A DNA stretch of 64,000 bases from Cyclaneusma minus (taxonomy: Eukaryota; Ascomycota; Leotiomycetes; Marthamycetales; Marthamycetaceae). A program made the translations under genes and the position numbers. Where the stretch lies: positions 186,001-250,000 of the forward strand of contig JAKZHN010000028.1 in assembly GCA_037179335.1 (NCBI GenBank), written 5' to 3'. The notes below the pieces were generated by a model. That model made no database searches and was not told the origin of the DNA. It saw only the letters and a list, made by a program, of their open reading frames with translations. Shown piece by piece: positions 22,819-33,900 of this stretch. Within the stretch, counting starts at the first letter, position 1. Each line of letters starts with the position of its first letter.

Positions 22819-24076
22819 ATGGAGTTTCGCAATGCCATCATCCTAATTACCGGCGGTTGCGGCCAAGTAGGCCTTGTACTAACAACCTACCTCCTCTCAC
22901 ACCACCCCGGATCCACCATCCACATCCTCGATCTCCTCATCCCCCCTCCCTCATCACCCGCTTTTATCCCATTACCAAATATAACATACCATGCAGCAAA
23001 CATCTGCAATACTTCCGCCATTTCCAAAATATTTGAGAAGGTGAAACCAACAATCGTGTTTCATTTGGCAGGCTTGATACCGTCGGCTGCTGAACGTCTG
23101 AAGAGTGAATTTAGGGGGAAAGTCGATGTTGATGCGAAATTGTTGGATGTGAATTATGGGGGTACGAAGGTTGTGGTGGAGGAGGCAAAGAGGGTGGGGA
23201 GTGTGGAGGCGCTGGTGCTTTTGAGTAGTTGTGATGTGGTGAAGGGGGATAGTTGGATGGATTTGAGCGGCGTGGATGAGAGTTTTCCGGTTGCGGAGAC
23301 TTTTGATAGTGTTTATCCTGAGTCTAAGGTAACGACAAAATTTCGTTATTTGAGGGCACATATGTTTCTTCGTTTGTGTTAGGCAGGCAGCAAGAGTCTG
23401 ATAGACTGACAAGAAACAGGCACTGGCCGAGTCTTACGTCCTCGCCTCGTCTTCGCCTCAACTGCCCACGGCCGCACTGAGAACCAACGCGGTTTTCTCG
23501 GCCCACGATACGAATCTCCTTCCACTGATTCTCTCCGCCCCTCGCTTCATTTCTCTGGGTCCAGGCACCAATCTTTACGACTTCACTGCTGCCGCCAATG
23601 TAGCGCATGCTCTGTATCTCACGGCTAAGAATTTGTGCACTGTTTTGCCCGCTGCTGTTAATAATCTGGAAAGTGCGGCGGGGAAAGCATTTTTCGTCAC
23701 TAATGCCGAGCCGGTGCCTTTTAGAGGGTTTTTGGAAATGGTTTGGGAGGCTGATGATGAAGTGAGGGGGGCGAGACGTGGAATTGGGAAGAAACGAGAG
23801 AAAGAGAGGGATAAGGGGAAACACTGGTGTGTGGTAGTGCCGGTAAGCGTGGCGGTGCGATTGATTTGGATTTTGGAAAGGCTCATGGGATGGTTTGGAA
23901 AAGAGCCGGGACTGACAGAAAGGAAATTGGGGGATAGTGTTGCGGATAGGTGGTTTCACAATGGAAATGCAATGAGAGTATTAGGTTATGAGCCGATCGT
24001 GGGGGTGCAGGATGCTGTCAAGGACGCTGTGGGTGGCTATGGGGGGTTTGAGAAGGCAAAGGTGCAGAGAGAGTGA
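22819..24076 (+). CDS. NAD(P)-binding extended short-chain dehydrogenase / 3-beta-hydroxysteroid dehydrogenase-like protein
   Basis: CDS join(22819..23328, 23420..24076), 388 aa, with one 91-bp intron. The N-terminal Rossmann fold has IILITGGCGQVGLVLTTYL (GGxGxxG type). Further features are a conserved acidic residue after beta-2 (HILDLL), VFHLAGL, LLSSCDVV, and a YPESKALAE active-site Tyr-xxx-Lys created across the splice junction. The C-terminal part has a basic stretch (GIGKKREKERDKGKHW) followed by a hydrophobic segment (VVVPVSVAVRLIWILERL), which suggests membrane association as in ERG26-like and 3-beta-HSD proteins. The substrate is unknown and may be a sterol or another cyclic alcohol. 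Its 3' end faces that of the enoyl-CoA gene across 99 bp. Confidence 0.82.
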
Positions 24077-24175
24077 TAGAGTAACCGACAGACAAAGTAT
24101 TTGTAGTCAGCTGTTCAGCAAAGTCGTGGCAGGGAAATGTATACCAAAGCACAGACGCCATACCCAGACACAAAC

Positions 24176-25113
24176 CTACAATTTCGACTGAGTATTCCTC
24201 TTCCACTCCTTCACTCTGCTCTCCATCGCACTCTTCCTCTTTCCCTCCACCGTCGTCACCCACTCTTTGTTCCGCTTATGCTCGCCTTCCCAATCCTCAA
24301 TATAGCCCAGCGTCTCCCTATACATCTCCGCCTTCATAACCGCATAAATCCCACTCTTGCCCCTGCCAACCAGCTTCCTCTCTTCCACAAGTTGTAGTGC
24401 CTCCGGCAGACCTCCAAGCACATCCACGACCCCACCTTCCAAAGCCTCCTTGCCGTTGAATCGCTTGGCTTCGAGAACCATGGCTCTGTATACTGCGGGG
24501 GAAGCGAGTTTCTGGCGGAAGATGGAGGACATGGGTGCTTGGAGTGGCACGCCGAAGTCTAGCTCGTTGACACAGAGGAAGCCGCGGCTGGGGTTGAAGA
24601 CGCGGTAGTCGTGGTACATGGCTGTCATGAATCCACCGGCGAAGGCGTGGCCGTTGACTACGGCAATTGTGGGCATGGGATATCTAATGATGACAGTATG
24701 ATCAGTTTAATCGCTCGACTAGATGCCAGTTTTCATGGGACAGAAATTCATAACCAATTCAGGATTTTGGAAAGGAAGACGTACGTTATTAGTCGTTTAA
24801 ACAGAGCATAGAGACTATCGCTCCAGAAGCCGGGCGTGCGATTCACATGCTCGAGATCTAGGCCATTGGAATAGAACTTGGGGATACCGGAAGTGGTGAT
24901 TACGACACCAGATGGACCGGCCTTATGTTCGATGATATCGAGGGCCAGGAGGAATGTCTGGCAGAAGGAGGTGGTGAGGCGATTATCGGGTGGGGAGGTG
25001 AAGGTGAGGAGGTAGACTTGGGGTGCCGGGCTGGTACAGATGAAGACGCCAACTTGCTTGTCGGAGGTCGGCGATTCGAGAACGGGGAGCTGGAAGAGGG
25101 ATTGGGTGTCCAT
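24176..25113 (-). CDS. Peroxisomal enoyl-CoA hydratase/isomerase (crotonase family)
   Basis: CDS complement(join(24176..24683, 24785..25113)), 278 aa, with one 101-bp intron (GTACGT..TAG). The crotonase fold is recognised by TFTSPPDNRLTTSFC, VVITTSGIPKFYSNGLDLEH (first oxyanion-hole strand), PTIAVVNGHAFAGGFM (second oxyanion-hole loop) and DYRVFNPSRGFLCVNELDFG. The protein ends in SKL, a canonical type 1 peroxisomal targeting signal, so it probably acts in peroxisomal fatty acid beta-oxidation. The NELDFG segment resembles delta3,delta2-enoyl-CoA isomerases more than hydratases. Which reaction it catalyses cannot be settled here. Confidence 0.88.
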
Positions 25114-26524
25114 GATTGGAGATTCCTATGCGCCCTTGAGAGCGAAGTGGGAATTGAGAGATCGGATGATGAGGAGTCGGCGGTGATAATAGATGGGGGT
25201 TCAACTGAGTTCGGGCGAGTAATCGAGATACTGGACCTCGGTATTGGGATTCGCCATGTGCCAGGCCAGAGAAGGGTGCGCTGAAGTATTAAACTGCCTC
25301 ACAGGCGCCAACAAAATAGATAGAAAACAATAGCTCACCTTTGTAATGAGTCCAAAAGCATAGATGCCAAACCTTTCAAGTCGTAGTGAACCTACGAATA
25401 CCACGTAGCATGGGACGGAAGTAGTATACGGCTGGTTCCCCCCGGTTTCAGAAATTCGAAGTCGTTGGAAATATCCGAGTTCTTTCGGACTCTCAGTCTT
25501 TTTGAACATTCCAAATTATCTAGAGCAATCGAGAAAAACGGAGAATGTATAAACAACCGAGCACCGCTGAATATATTTCTTGATCTCCAGTCATGGTTGT
25601 CGCGAAAAATTGTTCGCGCCGAGATCTTTCCTGTCCTGGTCTGTGCGTGGCTTGAGCTCTTTAGCGCCGATTCGTATTTACTATATCACGAGAGGGCCCC
25701 CTTTCTACTCTCTTCCATTCCTCCTTCTCTTTGCGGTGTCTTCTGTTCAAGATGCAATCTCGATTCCTCGTCCTATGCAACATCGCCAGGGAAGGCGAGT
25801 GGTCTCCGTCGGCGCTCATGGAGCAAATTCCTGTTCTCCCTCAATTCTCGAGTCCTACAAGAGATCCCACAAAGACCAAGGTGAATACCAAATGGCTTAT
25901 GTCTTTATGTTCGGCTGTCAACATGTCAAGCCCAGAATTGTTTGTCATCGCACGTTTCTTTCAAAGAATCAGCTAGGCTCAATGCTTCTCAAGAGCCGCC
26001 TCCCTTCGACCCCGGTCAGCTCCCTCCCCTCCCCAGATTCGGATTGAAGGTTTCTCGAGTCCAGCTTCCCCTATCCCCAATCCCCCACACCTTGGTACCG
26101 CCCGCCAAGCTGGGGGCGTATGCAGATCGTCGGAGGATGTCCCCGAATTGTCGAATGGCAAGCCATCATTCACGAGGCTGGAGGCCGAGCTGAAAAGTTG
26201 AGGCTCAATGGTACGAGATAGGCACCCAAATTGGCAACGGCTAAAGTCTTGCATACATTCATCCCTGTCAGTACTTCAGATTGTTATCAGAGACCGTGGT
26301 CCGCGAGAGTGCCTTGCAGTCGATACTCTAGACTCGGATCCTGGTTTGTCTGTTTTCTCTCTCTTGCATAGTGGCTGCGTCGCCCGGAGCCGTCCCAGTT
26401 GGGGGGGGGGGGGGGATGGCAAATCCACCTGGTATTTATCCGCTGGTATTCCCATTCTCATTTTCCTTGATCTTCTGCATTCCTTGAGTTTATTCCTTCT
26501 GGCCACTTGATTTCTCCGGGAGAT
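25114..26524. other. 1.4-kb intergenic region between divergent genes
   Basis: This is the shared upstream region of the enoyl-CoA and CorA-like genes. It holds minisatellite block 4 (25458-25530) and a run of 14 or more G at about 26401-26414. No coding exon is supported. Confidence 0.5.
25458..25530. repeat. 19-bp degenerate minisatellite, block 4 (four units)
   Basis: Units GAAGTCGTTGGAAATATCC, GAGTTCTTTCGGACTCTC, AGTCTTTTTGAACATTCC and AAATTATCTAGAGCAATC are 18-19 bp long. They follow the same A-rich/TTGG/AATATTCC pattern as blocks 1-3. This is the shortest and most diverged copy. Confidence 0.5.
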
Positions 26525-29500
26525 ATGGCTACACTTCGAATGCGATCGCCGACCATCACATATGACCCCCGTTACAGCCCTCATGACCATCTCGACGCTC
26601 AAGATGCGTACATTGACATGCAATATGCAGATGTCGGCAAGTTCAAAGAGCGCGGCGTGCCACTTGACCCTATAGAGTTCGCAACGAATCCGTGGGAGTA
26701 CTACAAAGACCCTGCGATCACCTATCTGAGCTTGAGAGCTGACAAGCGTGACCAATTTGAGGCGGAGCTACTCGCAAAGGAAGAGGAGGATGAAGTCGAC
26801 TGGAGTGCTATCTCACGCGACGTTGAGCGAATTGAGCAAACTAGGGCCAACTTCCAGAGTTTTCCCGGCAAAGAAAAGGTGATCAAAGAGCTCGTGGATG
26901 CTCGCAAAGAGTGGAGAGAAGAAGTTCTGGCGAACCGACTGAAGTACGTGGAAAAAGTCAAAGAACGTCGCGATGAACCTGGGTGGAAACGAAACCATGA
27001 AGTTGATTTGGCACTTCTCGACCGAATAGAAAAATTGGACCTGAGCGACCCTCTGATGACATCGAAGATGAAGAAAAAGATAGATCCTTATCACGGTTCC
27101 AAGGCGGCAGCCATGTATTTCAAGAAAAGCAGCGACAATGATGGGTGGGAAGGGGAGACTTATGAGCATCCCAGCTTGAAGTTGTCGAATCCTGACGTCA
27201 AGTTTCCGAACCAGAAAATTCCTATGGGGGAGTTCCTCCAGCATTCAGAAGACAAGAAAGACAATCTTTTATCTGAAGACTGTCTTGGGGATCGTTTGCG
27301 ATACTTCCATCTTGGCAGTAACAACATGCACGTAAGTACCGTTTCAAAATATCTGATATTTTCTCTGACACATCCTGCACCGGGTCAGCCTCCATGTCTT
27401 TACCAAAATAAATACTGACCAGTCGTGTTGGTAGTGGATAGAGGTTTGAAACCACCAAGAAATTCACTGAAAACTCAACTCATCTGATATACATCTAGGA
27501 AGCTATGGCCAGGTATTACCATGAGGAGACTTCCACCAATAGTGAAGATGGGGTAACTCCGCCCGACACAGTATCGAAGTCTGGAACGCTTCTCCGCCGA
27601 GAGTTTTGGCGCGGTCAACTCCACGGTGGTCGCCCCGGGAAAGGTCCCGTTCATGCGCGTCACATGAGATCACGGTGTTCTCTTGTGCCTCTAGGTATGG
27701 AATTCCTTGCGACACTCTACATACCCAGGCAGACACTAACTTGAGTCCAGATTCTGAGTCAGGTGCATTTCGCAAAGGGAACAATCTAGCTATATTCGTA
27801 CGTAAATTCATGCCTATTTCCAAGCGTCTGCATGTGCTTATCTCGAAGCAGATGCCTTATCTTCACTGGGAAACAAATAGCAGGAGAGCGAAAATGGCAG
27901 CAGTGATCAAAGAGGAAGTTGCCAAGCGCAGAGAAGAGGAAGAAGGCAAAGCGCCAAAGAAAAGCGTGCATGATGTCTTGGAGGCTCGCAGGGAGCAGAC
28001 TAGGGCAGGGACTACGCAGAAGTCAAGCGAGAAGAATAAGTGCAGGGAGGATCTCAAGGAAGAGACCAAGTAATCACAATTTCGACCCAGCTACGCGTGC
28101 TTATTACTGACATGTTACAGAACAAAGAAGCTAGGACCCTACCTCCTGGCATTAGCGCGAGTATACGACGAAATGGACTACGCGGCGGACGAGCAACTTC
28201 TGAGGGACAACTTACATCGTGATCCGCCTCTGCATATTCGACGAACACTCGACCAGGCTTATTTTCTAACTTTGGAGGATACTGGGAATCGTGACAAAGA
28301 CCAAGTCGTGTATCGAGGGACCCGCGAGGGCCGCAGTTTCCATACCAGAAATACACGTGTAGTGGTATGATCCTGCGGAATCAGATAACCAGAATTGTTT
28401 CGGCTGATTCTGCGTGTCCAGATGTGTGATCAGCTGTGGCTATGGATACTTGATGATAGTGGGTCGCTTCGGTCCTCGTCTGCGTGTAATCTTGCTGACT
28501 TGAATCCCCGGATAAACAGACACAATTATTACCTCATTTCCAAGGCGATGGGGTAGAAACAAACCTGACCCTTCTGGAGTGCATAAGAGCTTGCGAGATC
28601 GGTTGGCACACACGCCCAAAGGAGAGATCAAGTCAGTGTACGACTTAGGTATGTCCATGTACATACTACCGGTCTCGTTGCCTAGACTGACCAACTTCCC
28701 AGCCATCATCATCATTGACCAATGCTCGCGGGTGTTTTTCGATCTCACCAAACCAATAGACGAACGGCCTGAAGTTATGGATCTGTTCGGCTCTGCGATC
28801 GGCAATCTTGTGAGACACTCGCTACTCGAGATGATAGCTCACGAGTAATAGCTGATTTATATTAGATGGAACAAACCACTCGCGCATACGAAACATTCTG
28901 GGCGCATTACACATATATCACAAAGCCCGCTAACAGCAGCGAGATTGCGGGGCGAAATTACCTCGGTATCAGACTAGAAGGTACACTACTTCGCGAGGCT
29001 CAGGATATTGCCGAGGAACTTCAAATCATGCTGCGGATATACAAGCAGCAAGTCCAAGTCGTTAGAGATCTCAGGAAGATTCTGGGCCACAGGAATGGAG
29101 AGTCTAAGAACGAACCGGACGACGTAAAGAGATTGGTGAAACTGCTCGGCGAATGGGAAAAGCGACACTTGGGAGACGCCAATAATAGGGACAGACAGAA
29201 GAGTATTGGCTCGGACGCTATTCCCGGAGATACGATAGAGGCTGTTAATGATATTTTGGAACTGATTCGGAACCGGCAACGTGAGATTGAGGAGCTTGAA
29301 GCTGGCGCTCAACGCATCACAACTCAGGTAGGGTGAAAGCCGGTTCTTTATGGAATAGCACTAACACGGTTCTCATAGATTCAGGGACTTTTGTCACTAA
29401 AGCAGCAGCAATCTAGCATCGTGGAGGCCCAGGAGTCCCTGAGGAGAGCAAATGAGAGCGTCAAGCAGGGTCGTGCAATCATGGCTTTCACCCTGGTCAC

Positions 29501-30162
29501 CATATTCTTTGTCAGTCCAAGGAGTCGTTCTATTTGCCGGTTGTTAGCTAATGTTTTCCTACCTAGCTACCACTCGGTTTCTTTGCCGCTTTCTTCGGCA
29601 TGAATAATAAGGAAATCAACAATGCCCCATGGATGACAATTGGCGAACAGATAAAATACATGTGTAAGTGCCTCCTTGAAACAATCTCCTTCAGGCACAA
29701 CTTACGAATGTTCTTCCAGTCGGTCTTTCAGCTGCGGTCATCGTCCTTTCTGTCTCGATGGCGTTCAGTACACCGACTCGCACCACAACGTTGACTTACA
29801 ATGTGTGGCTCAACATCTTAGTAAGAGTGCCCGGGGCATTCATACTCGAGTACACTAGACTTCACCAGCTCTGGAAATACTATGTCAGCCGCTTCGCTGA
29901 ACTTGAGAAGAAATCTGAGAAGCAGATAGAGGAGATTTACAAACGGAAGCAGCGTCAAGAGGCCAAGGAGAAGAAGAGGAAGGAAGAACTCAAAGCCATG
30001 GGTATTGGAGAAACACCTCAGCAGAAGAAGTGGTTTCAAGGAGTGTTTCGGCGAGGTCACAACTCGGGGAATCAGCAAGATGATTTGGAGATGGTGGCCA
30101 TGGATGGTGGCCAGGCATCGGGGTTTTCTTCAAATGGAAAAGAGCATGAAAACGGGCATTGA
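26525..30162 (+). CDS. CorA-like Mg2+ transporter family protein, 13 exons
   Basis: Model join(26525..27331, 27435..27443, 27499..27694, 27751..27797, 27852..28069, 28121..28364, 28422..28458, 28520..28648, 28703..28809, 28866..29327, 29379..29510, 29567..29663, 29720..30162), 975 aa. All 12 introns have GT..AG ends, are 51-103 bp long and keep phase. A long charged cytosolic N-terminal region (WSAISRDVERIEQTR, LRYFHLGSNNMH, HGGRPGKGPVHARHMR) precedes a conserved block DQLWLWILDDN/TIITSFPRRWGRNKPDP. Helical regions lead to the CorA signature. TM1 runs into FFAAFFGMN (GMN at about 807-809) and a short loop, then TM2 is FGLSAAVIVLSVSMAF, followed by a basic cytosolic tail. The GMN motif is the ion selectivity signature of CorA/Mrs2 channels. 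Fungi carry many such proteins, and transport has not been shown for most of them. Exon 2 is only 9 nt. Confidence 0.88.
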
Positions 30163-30959
30163 GGGCGGGTCAGAAGAATGGGTGGATTTCATAAAAACCA
30201 AAGCCGGGGGCGATTTTCTTTTTTAGTACATTCCTGCCTGAATATGCAACACCTTGCTCAGTACTCCTCCGATGTTTGCTATCCACACCCTTTATGCTTT
30301 CCCTGGTAGTTCATACAAATATCAGGGCCTATAGGCTATAGCACTCGCATCAGCGCGCCAATCGTTACCAACGACGTATCTCGCAAGCTCCCTAAGCATC
30401 ACGATAAGCGAGAAGTAAACAAAGATGAAACAAACAGGCAGGGAATAAAGGGTGTCACACCAAGGATTGAATCTGGAGGCTTGCAGCTTCTGGCATCCGA
30501 TAGGACACGTAAACAAGTGAAACAAAAAGCAGTGCGACCTTCTCCTCTTTTTGAGAGCTGAAATGTAATGCTAGAGCAAGTTTGGAGCATTTCTAGACGA
30601 TAGCTAGCCGCGTTCTTGGTCTCCCGGGGCAACGCTCTGTGCAGGGCGCAGGGCGATCCCTGTTGAACATCAATCCGGGCAATCGCGTACCTAGACAATC
30701 GCTGCTGTTGTATCCCTAGGTACATGTAAGGCGCGTCACGTTTCCTCCAACCCGTTGCGCCAATACAAACAGCAGCTCTTACAGTACACAAACCGCCCAT
30801 TACTTTCGAGTGTCAGCTGCGCTCGCTGCATTGCTACCCCCGAGCTCCCTTGCAGTGTCAACAAACATCGCCAGCACCATTGAATCCAAGCAATGTTCTG
30901 AAGGGTACGAAAGCGCGTTTCTACCGAATCCCCGCCTCGCACTCCATCCACCACGAGCA
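30163..30959. other. Intergenic, no gene seen
   Basis: 3' flank of the CorA-like gene and the promoter and leader of the Cdc11-like gene. The Cdc11 frame stays open upstream of its ATG to 30810 but has no ATG there. Confidence 0.5.
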
Positions 30960-33900
30960 ATGACCCAAGCTTGGCTCGACTCCTTGTCCGAGGACTGGGT
31001 GTCGCAACACGGCGAATCTCGCAATGGCGAACTGCCATCCGTGGCTCACAGTCTCGCTGCCTTCCAGCTTTCCAACCATGGTCGCGCCAGTCGCATCCCA
31101 ATGCACAGCTCCCGCCGGAGATCCACCATGTCGGTTCAATCAACAGACAGCCTTCCACTGGGGGAAATTAACTCGAACGACCGCAACTTCTCCGAAAGCC
31201 ACCGAGGCTCCATAGGCGATTCCAAAACGCGAGACGAATTATCTGCAAGCCAACGCGGTCGGAAACTCATGCGCACCGCCTCGGTGATCGAGACTGGCTC
31301 GGTGCAGCGTCATACCGTACAGAGCAAGGCGCAAAGCTCATCGCCGCAGAAAGTCAAAAATGGTCAGGACACTCCGGAGTGGAGGCGCAGATTACTGGAC
31401 GGCGAGACATCTTGTGGTGAACCTCGCGATCTGTTTGCGCCAACCGCAGGTGGTCTACAGAGCCTATTTCAACCACCGAGGCCCTCAACAGCCAAAGAAC
31501 GCGAGCCGGATCCGGATCAATTCGACAGTACTTTGCCCTCAAGTCCTCCGACGTTCGACCACGATCGAGAAGAGAACTCGGAGTTAGAGCCCGCAAACGC
31601 TGCCCCTGCAGTGGCAAGAGCGACCGTCGAGTCGGCGGAGCAGTCGGATGAACAGCCGGAGGCACCGCAGAAAACGCCGGCAACGGCAATGAGATACAGA
31701 ATGGTGGAAGATTTTTCAGAGGCGGATATGAGTCAAAGTAGCAGCTTTCACCTGCAGCCTTCTCGACTTGCCCCACAAAATAACCCGCGAATACCTTCAG
31801 GGAATTCACAATTCGCACCGCCCCGGGTACGATCTGGTGCATCTGGTGAACCGACAGCTACTCGCTTTGCCAGTGGTGGCAGCATTATGTTGAATGAGGA
31901 ACTGAGCCCCATCTTTTTATCGAGGAAGACTACCGCGAGTGGAACGCTTGACTGGGCTGCTAGCTACGCCCCGCCCAACCAGGCTGAGCTGAAGCAACGT
32001 TTACAGAAGCTTGTAATGAGTGACGAAGTACCGCCTCCTTCTGAGGACTACACCAACGACTTTGAAGATTCAGAGATCTTGCCGGGCGAATCTTCGGCGA
32101 TGGCTAATGACCTCCTACAGAACGCACCCTTCATCAGCACTCGCCGTGGCGGATACTCGGACGAGGGGTCTTTTCGGCGCCGCCCCCTTAGTCCTTCGTC
32201 GATGCAACGATCATCGCTACCCCGTATTGTAGAAGCCGAAAGCTCTCCAGTGGGTACCATAAGGCAACCGGCTAGCCGCCAAGCCGAGTCTCAATCAGAT
32301 GGAGACGACGAACAAGCTACTTCTCCAGCGACGGTTCTGGAGCCTCGCACTCCTATTGCGAGTCCAAAGAAGGCATTGAATGCCGTGAGTAATGCTAGTA
32401 GCAACAGTCCCCTCAAGATCTTTGGCACATACGATACATTCACGAACGCGAAGCTCTTGAAGCGCCTAAGTCAATTCGAAGAGCCATCACTGAAAACCCA
32501 GAGCACCAAAGGCCCCGAAATACGGATGGGCTCTGGAACTGACCGGACACGTTCAACTGCATCGGATAATGCATTCATAGGCCGAGGAAGTTCTGGCGCA
32601 GTGTCCAATGCGACTGGAGCTGAGCAACCCCAACGCCCGCAGCTACAAACATTTGGCAGTGGAAATTTGGACAATTTTGAGTTTAGTGAAGTCTCGGTCG
32701 ATTCTGATTCCTCGAATAAGGAGAACAATGGCGAAGCCGCCTCTGTAGCACCAGGTTCCGAACAGAATCAAACAGGATTCCGCTTTGAAATCGATCCTTC
32801 ACTTCCATTGGGTGCGGATGCTACCGTTCATCGAAGGACTTCTACGCATTATGAGAGCAAAACTGTTCATAAGACTGCGAAGTATACCACAAGCGCACAG
32901 GAGCCTGTTTCGTCAGCTAAACGATCTTTGGAGCCGGATACGCCTAAAAAGCGGAATGGAGACTCCCAAAGCAAGAGATTGCCTAGGTCTCCGTTGAAGG
33001 AATCAACTCCAAAACGTCGAAGAACTCTCCATGCAGCTGATTTTCCTGCGTTTGAGGACGTTGCTTCAATCGCTTCAGCTGCTTCATCTCCGGTGCTGGA
33101 GATGCATGATCAAATGCAGTCTGTCATCGGCAGAAAGAGAAAGGACGCGAGACATGGTGATAGTCAAACAACAGCCGACCCGGAGATTATTGCGTCTCGT
33201 CAGATTTTGCGGCCACTATCAGCCAGTAGACGTGGAAGCCGTGGCAAGAGTAAACTGCCAAGTGTCCCGGCTCAATCTCCTGCTGGCGAGGACTCTCAAA
33301 ACCACGACACCCAGCAAGCTGCGGATGTCCCAAGCCGGAAGTTCTCGATCACTACCCAAGATTTCTACAACGATGCCAAAAGGATCATGGCTGGCATTCG
33401 AAATAGAAACAAAGGTCTTACCGGCCTTAATAGTGTCGAGGAGTCCGTGCAGGAGTCCAGTAGAGCGTACACTGGAGATGAAACCAACGATCTTTCATGG
33501 GTGGAGTCGACTCAAGAGCCATTGTCCAGGCTCCCAAGTCGAGAAGGTCGGCCACTCTCTCCTCCGAAAAGGCAACAGGAAGATGCCGAGGTGGTTAATC
33601 ATCTCAAGAAGTTCCAGGAAAGTGATCTGGGCGGCTTTGTTACCACTTCTACAGCGACTTTTAACTTGGCGAAAGACACCATCAATCTCGTGAATCAGGC
33701 CGAGCGCATGGTTGACGCGACTTTGCATAAAGCTCCAACTGGCAGGAATAGCGATGTCCAAGATGAAAATGATGTTGCTGAAGATGGCCAGGACAGCGTT
33801 ATTGCCAAAGACCCGACCAATTCGAAAAACACGAATGCATCTGTCCATGATCCGAAAGACGCGGAAGAGGCCGAGTATCAAACACAACAGACCAATGACG

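Noticed and set aside
26395..26420. Run of 14 or more G as a regulatory G-quadruplex
   Set aside because: A single homopolymer without neighbouring G tracts. Its length may also be a sequencing or assembly artefact.
30810..30959. Cdc11-like frame extended upstream of the ATG at 30960
   Set aside because: There is no ATG in the extension. The sequence from 30960 (MTQAWLDSLSEDWVSQ) matches the usual start of the family.
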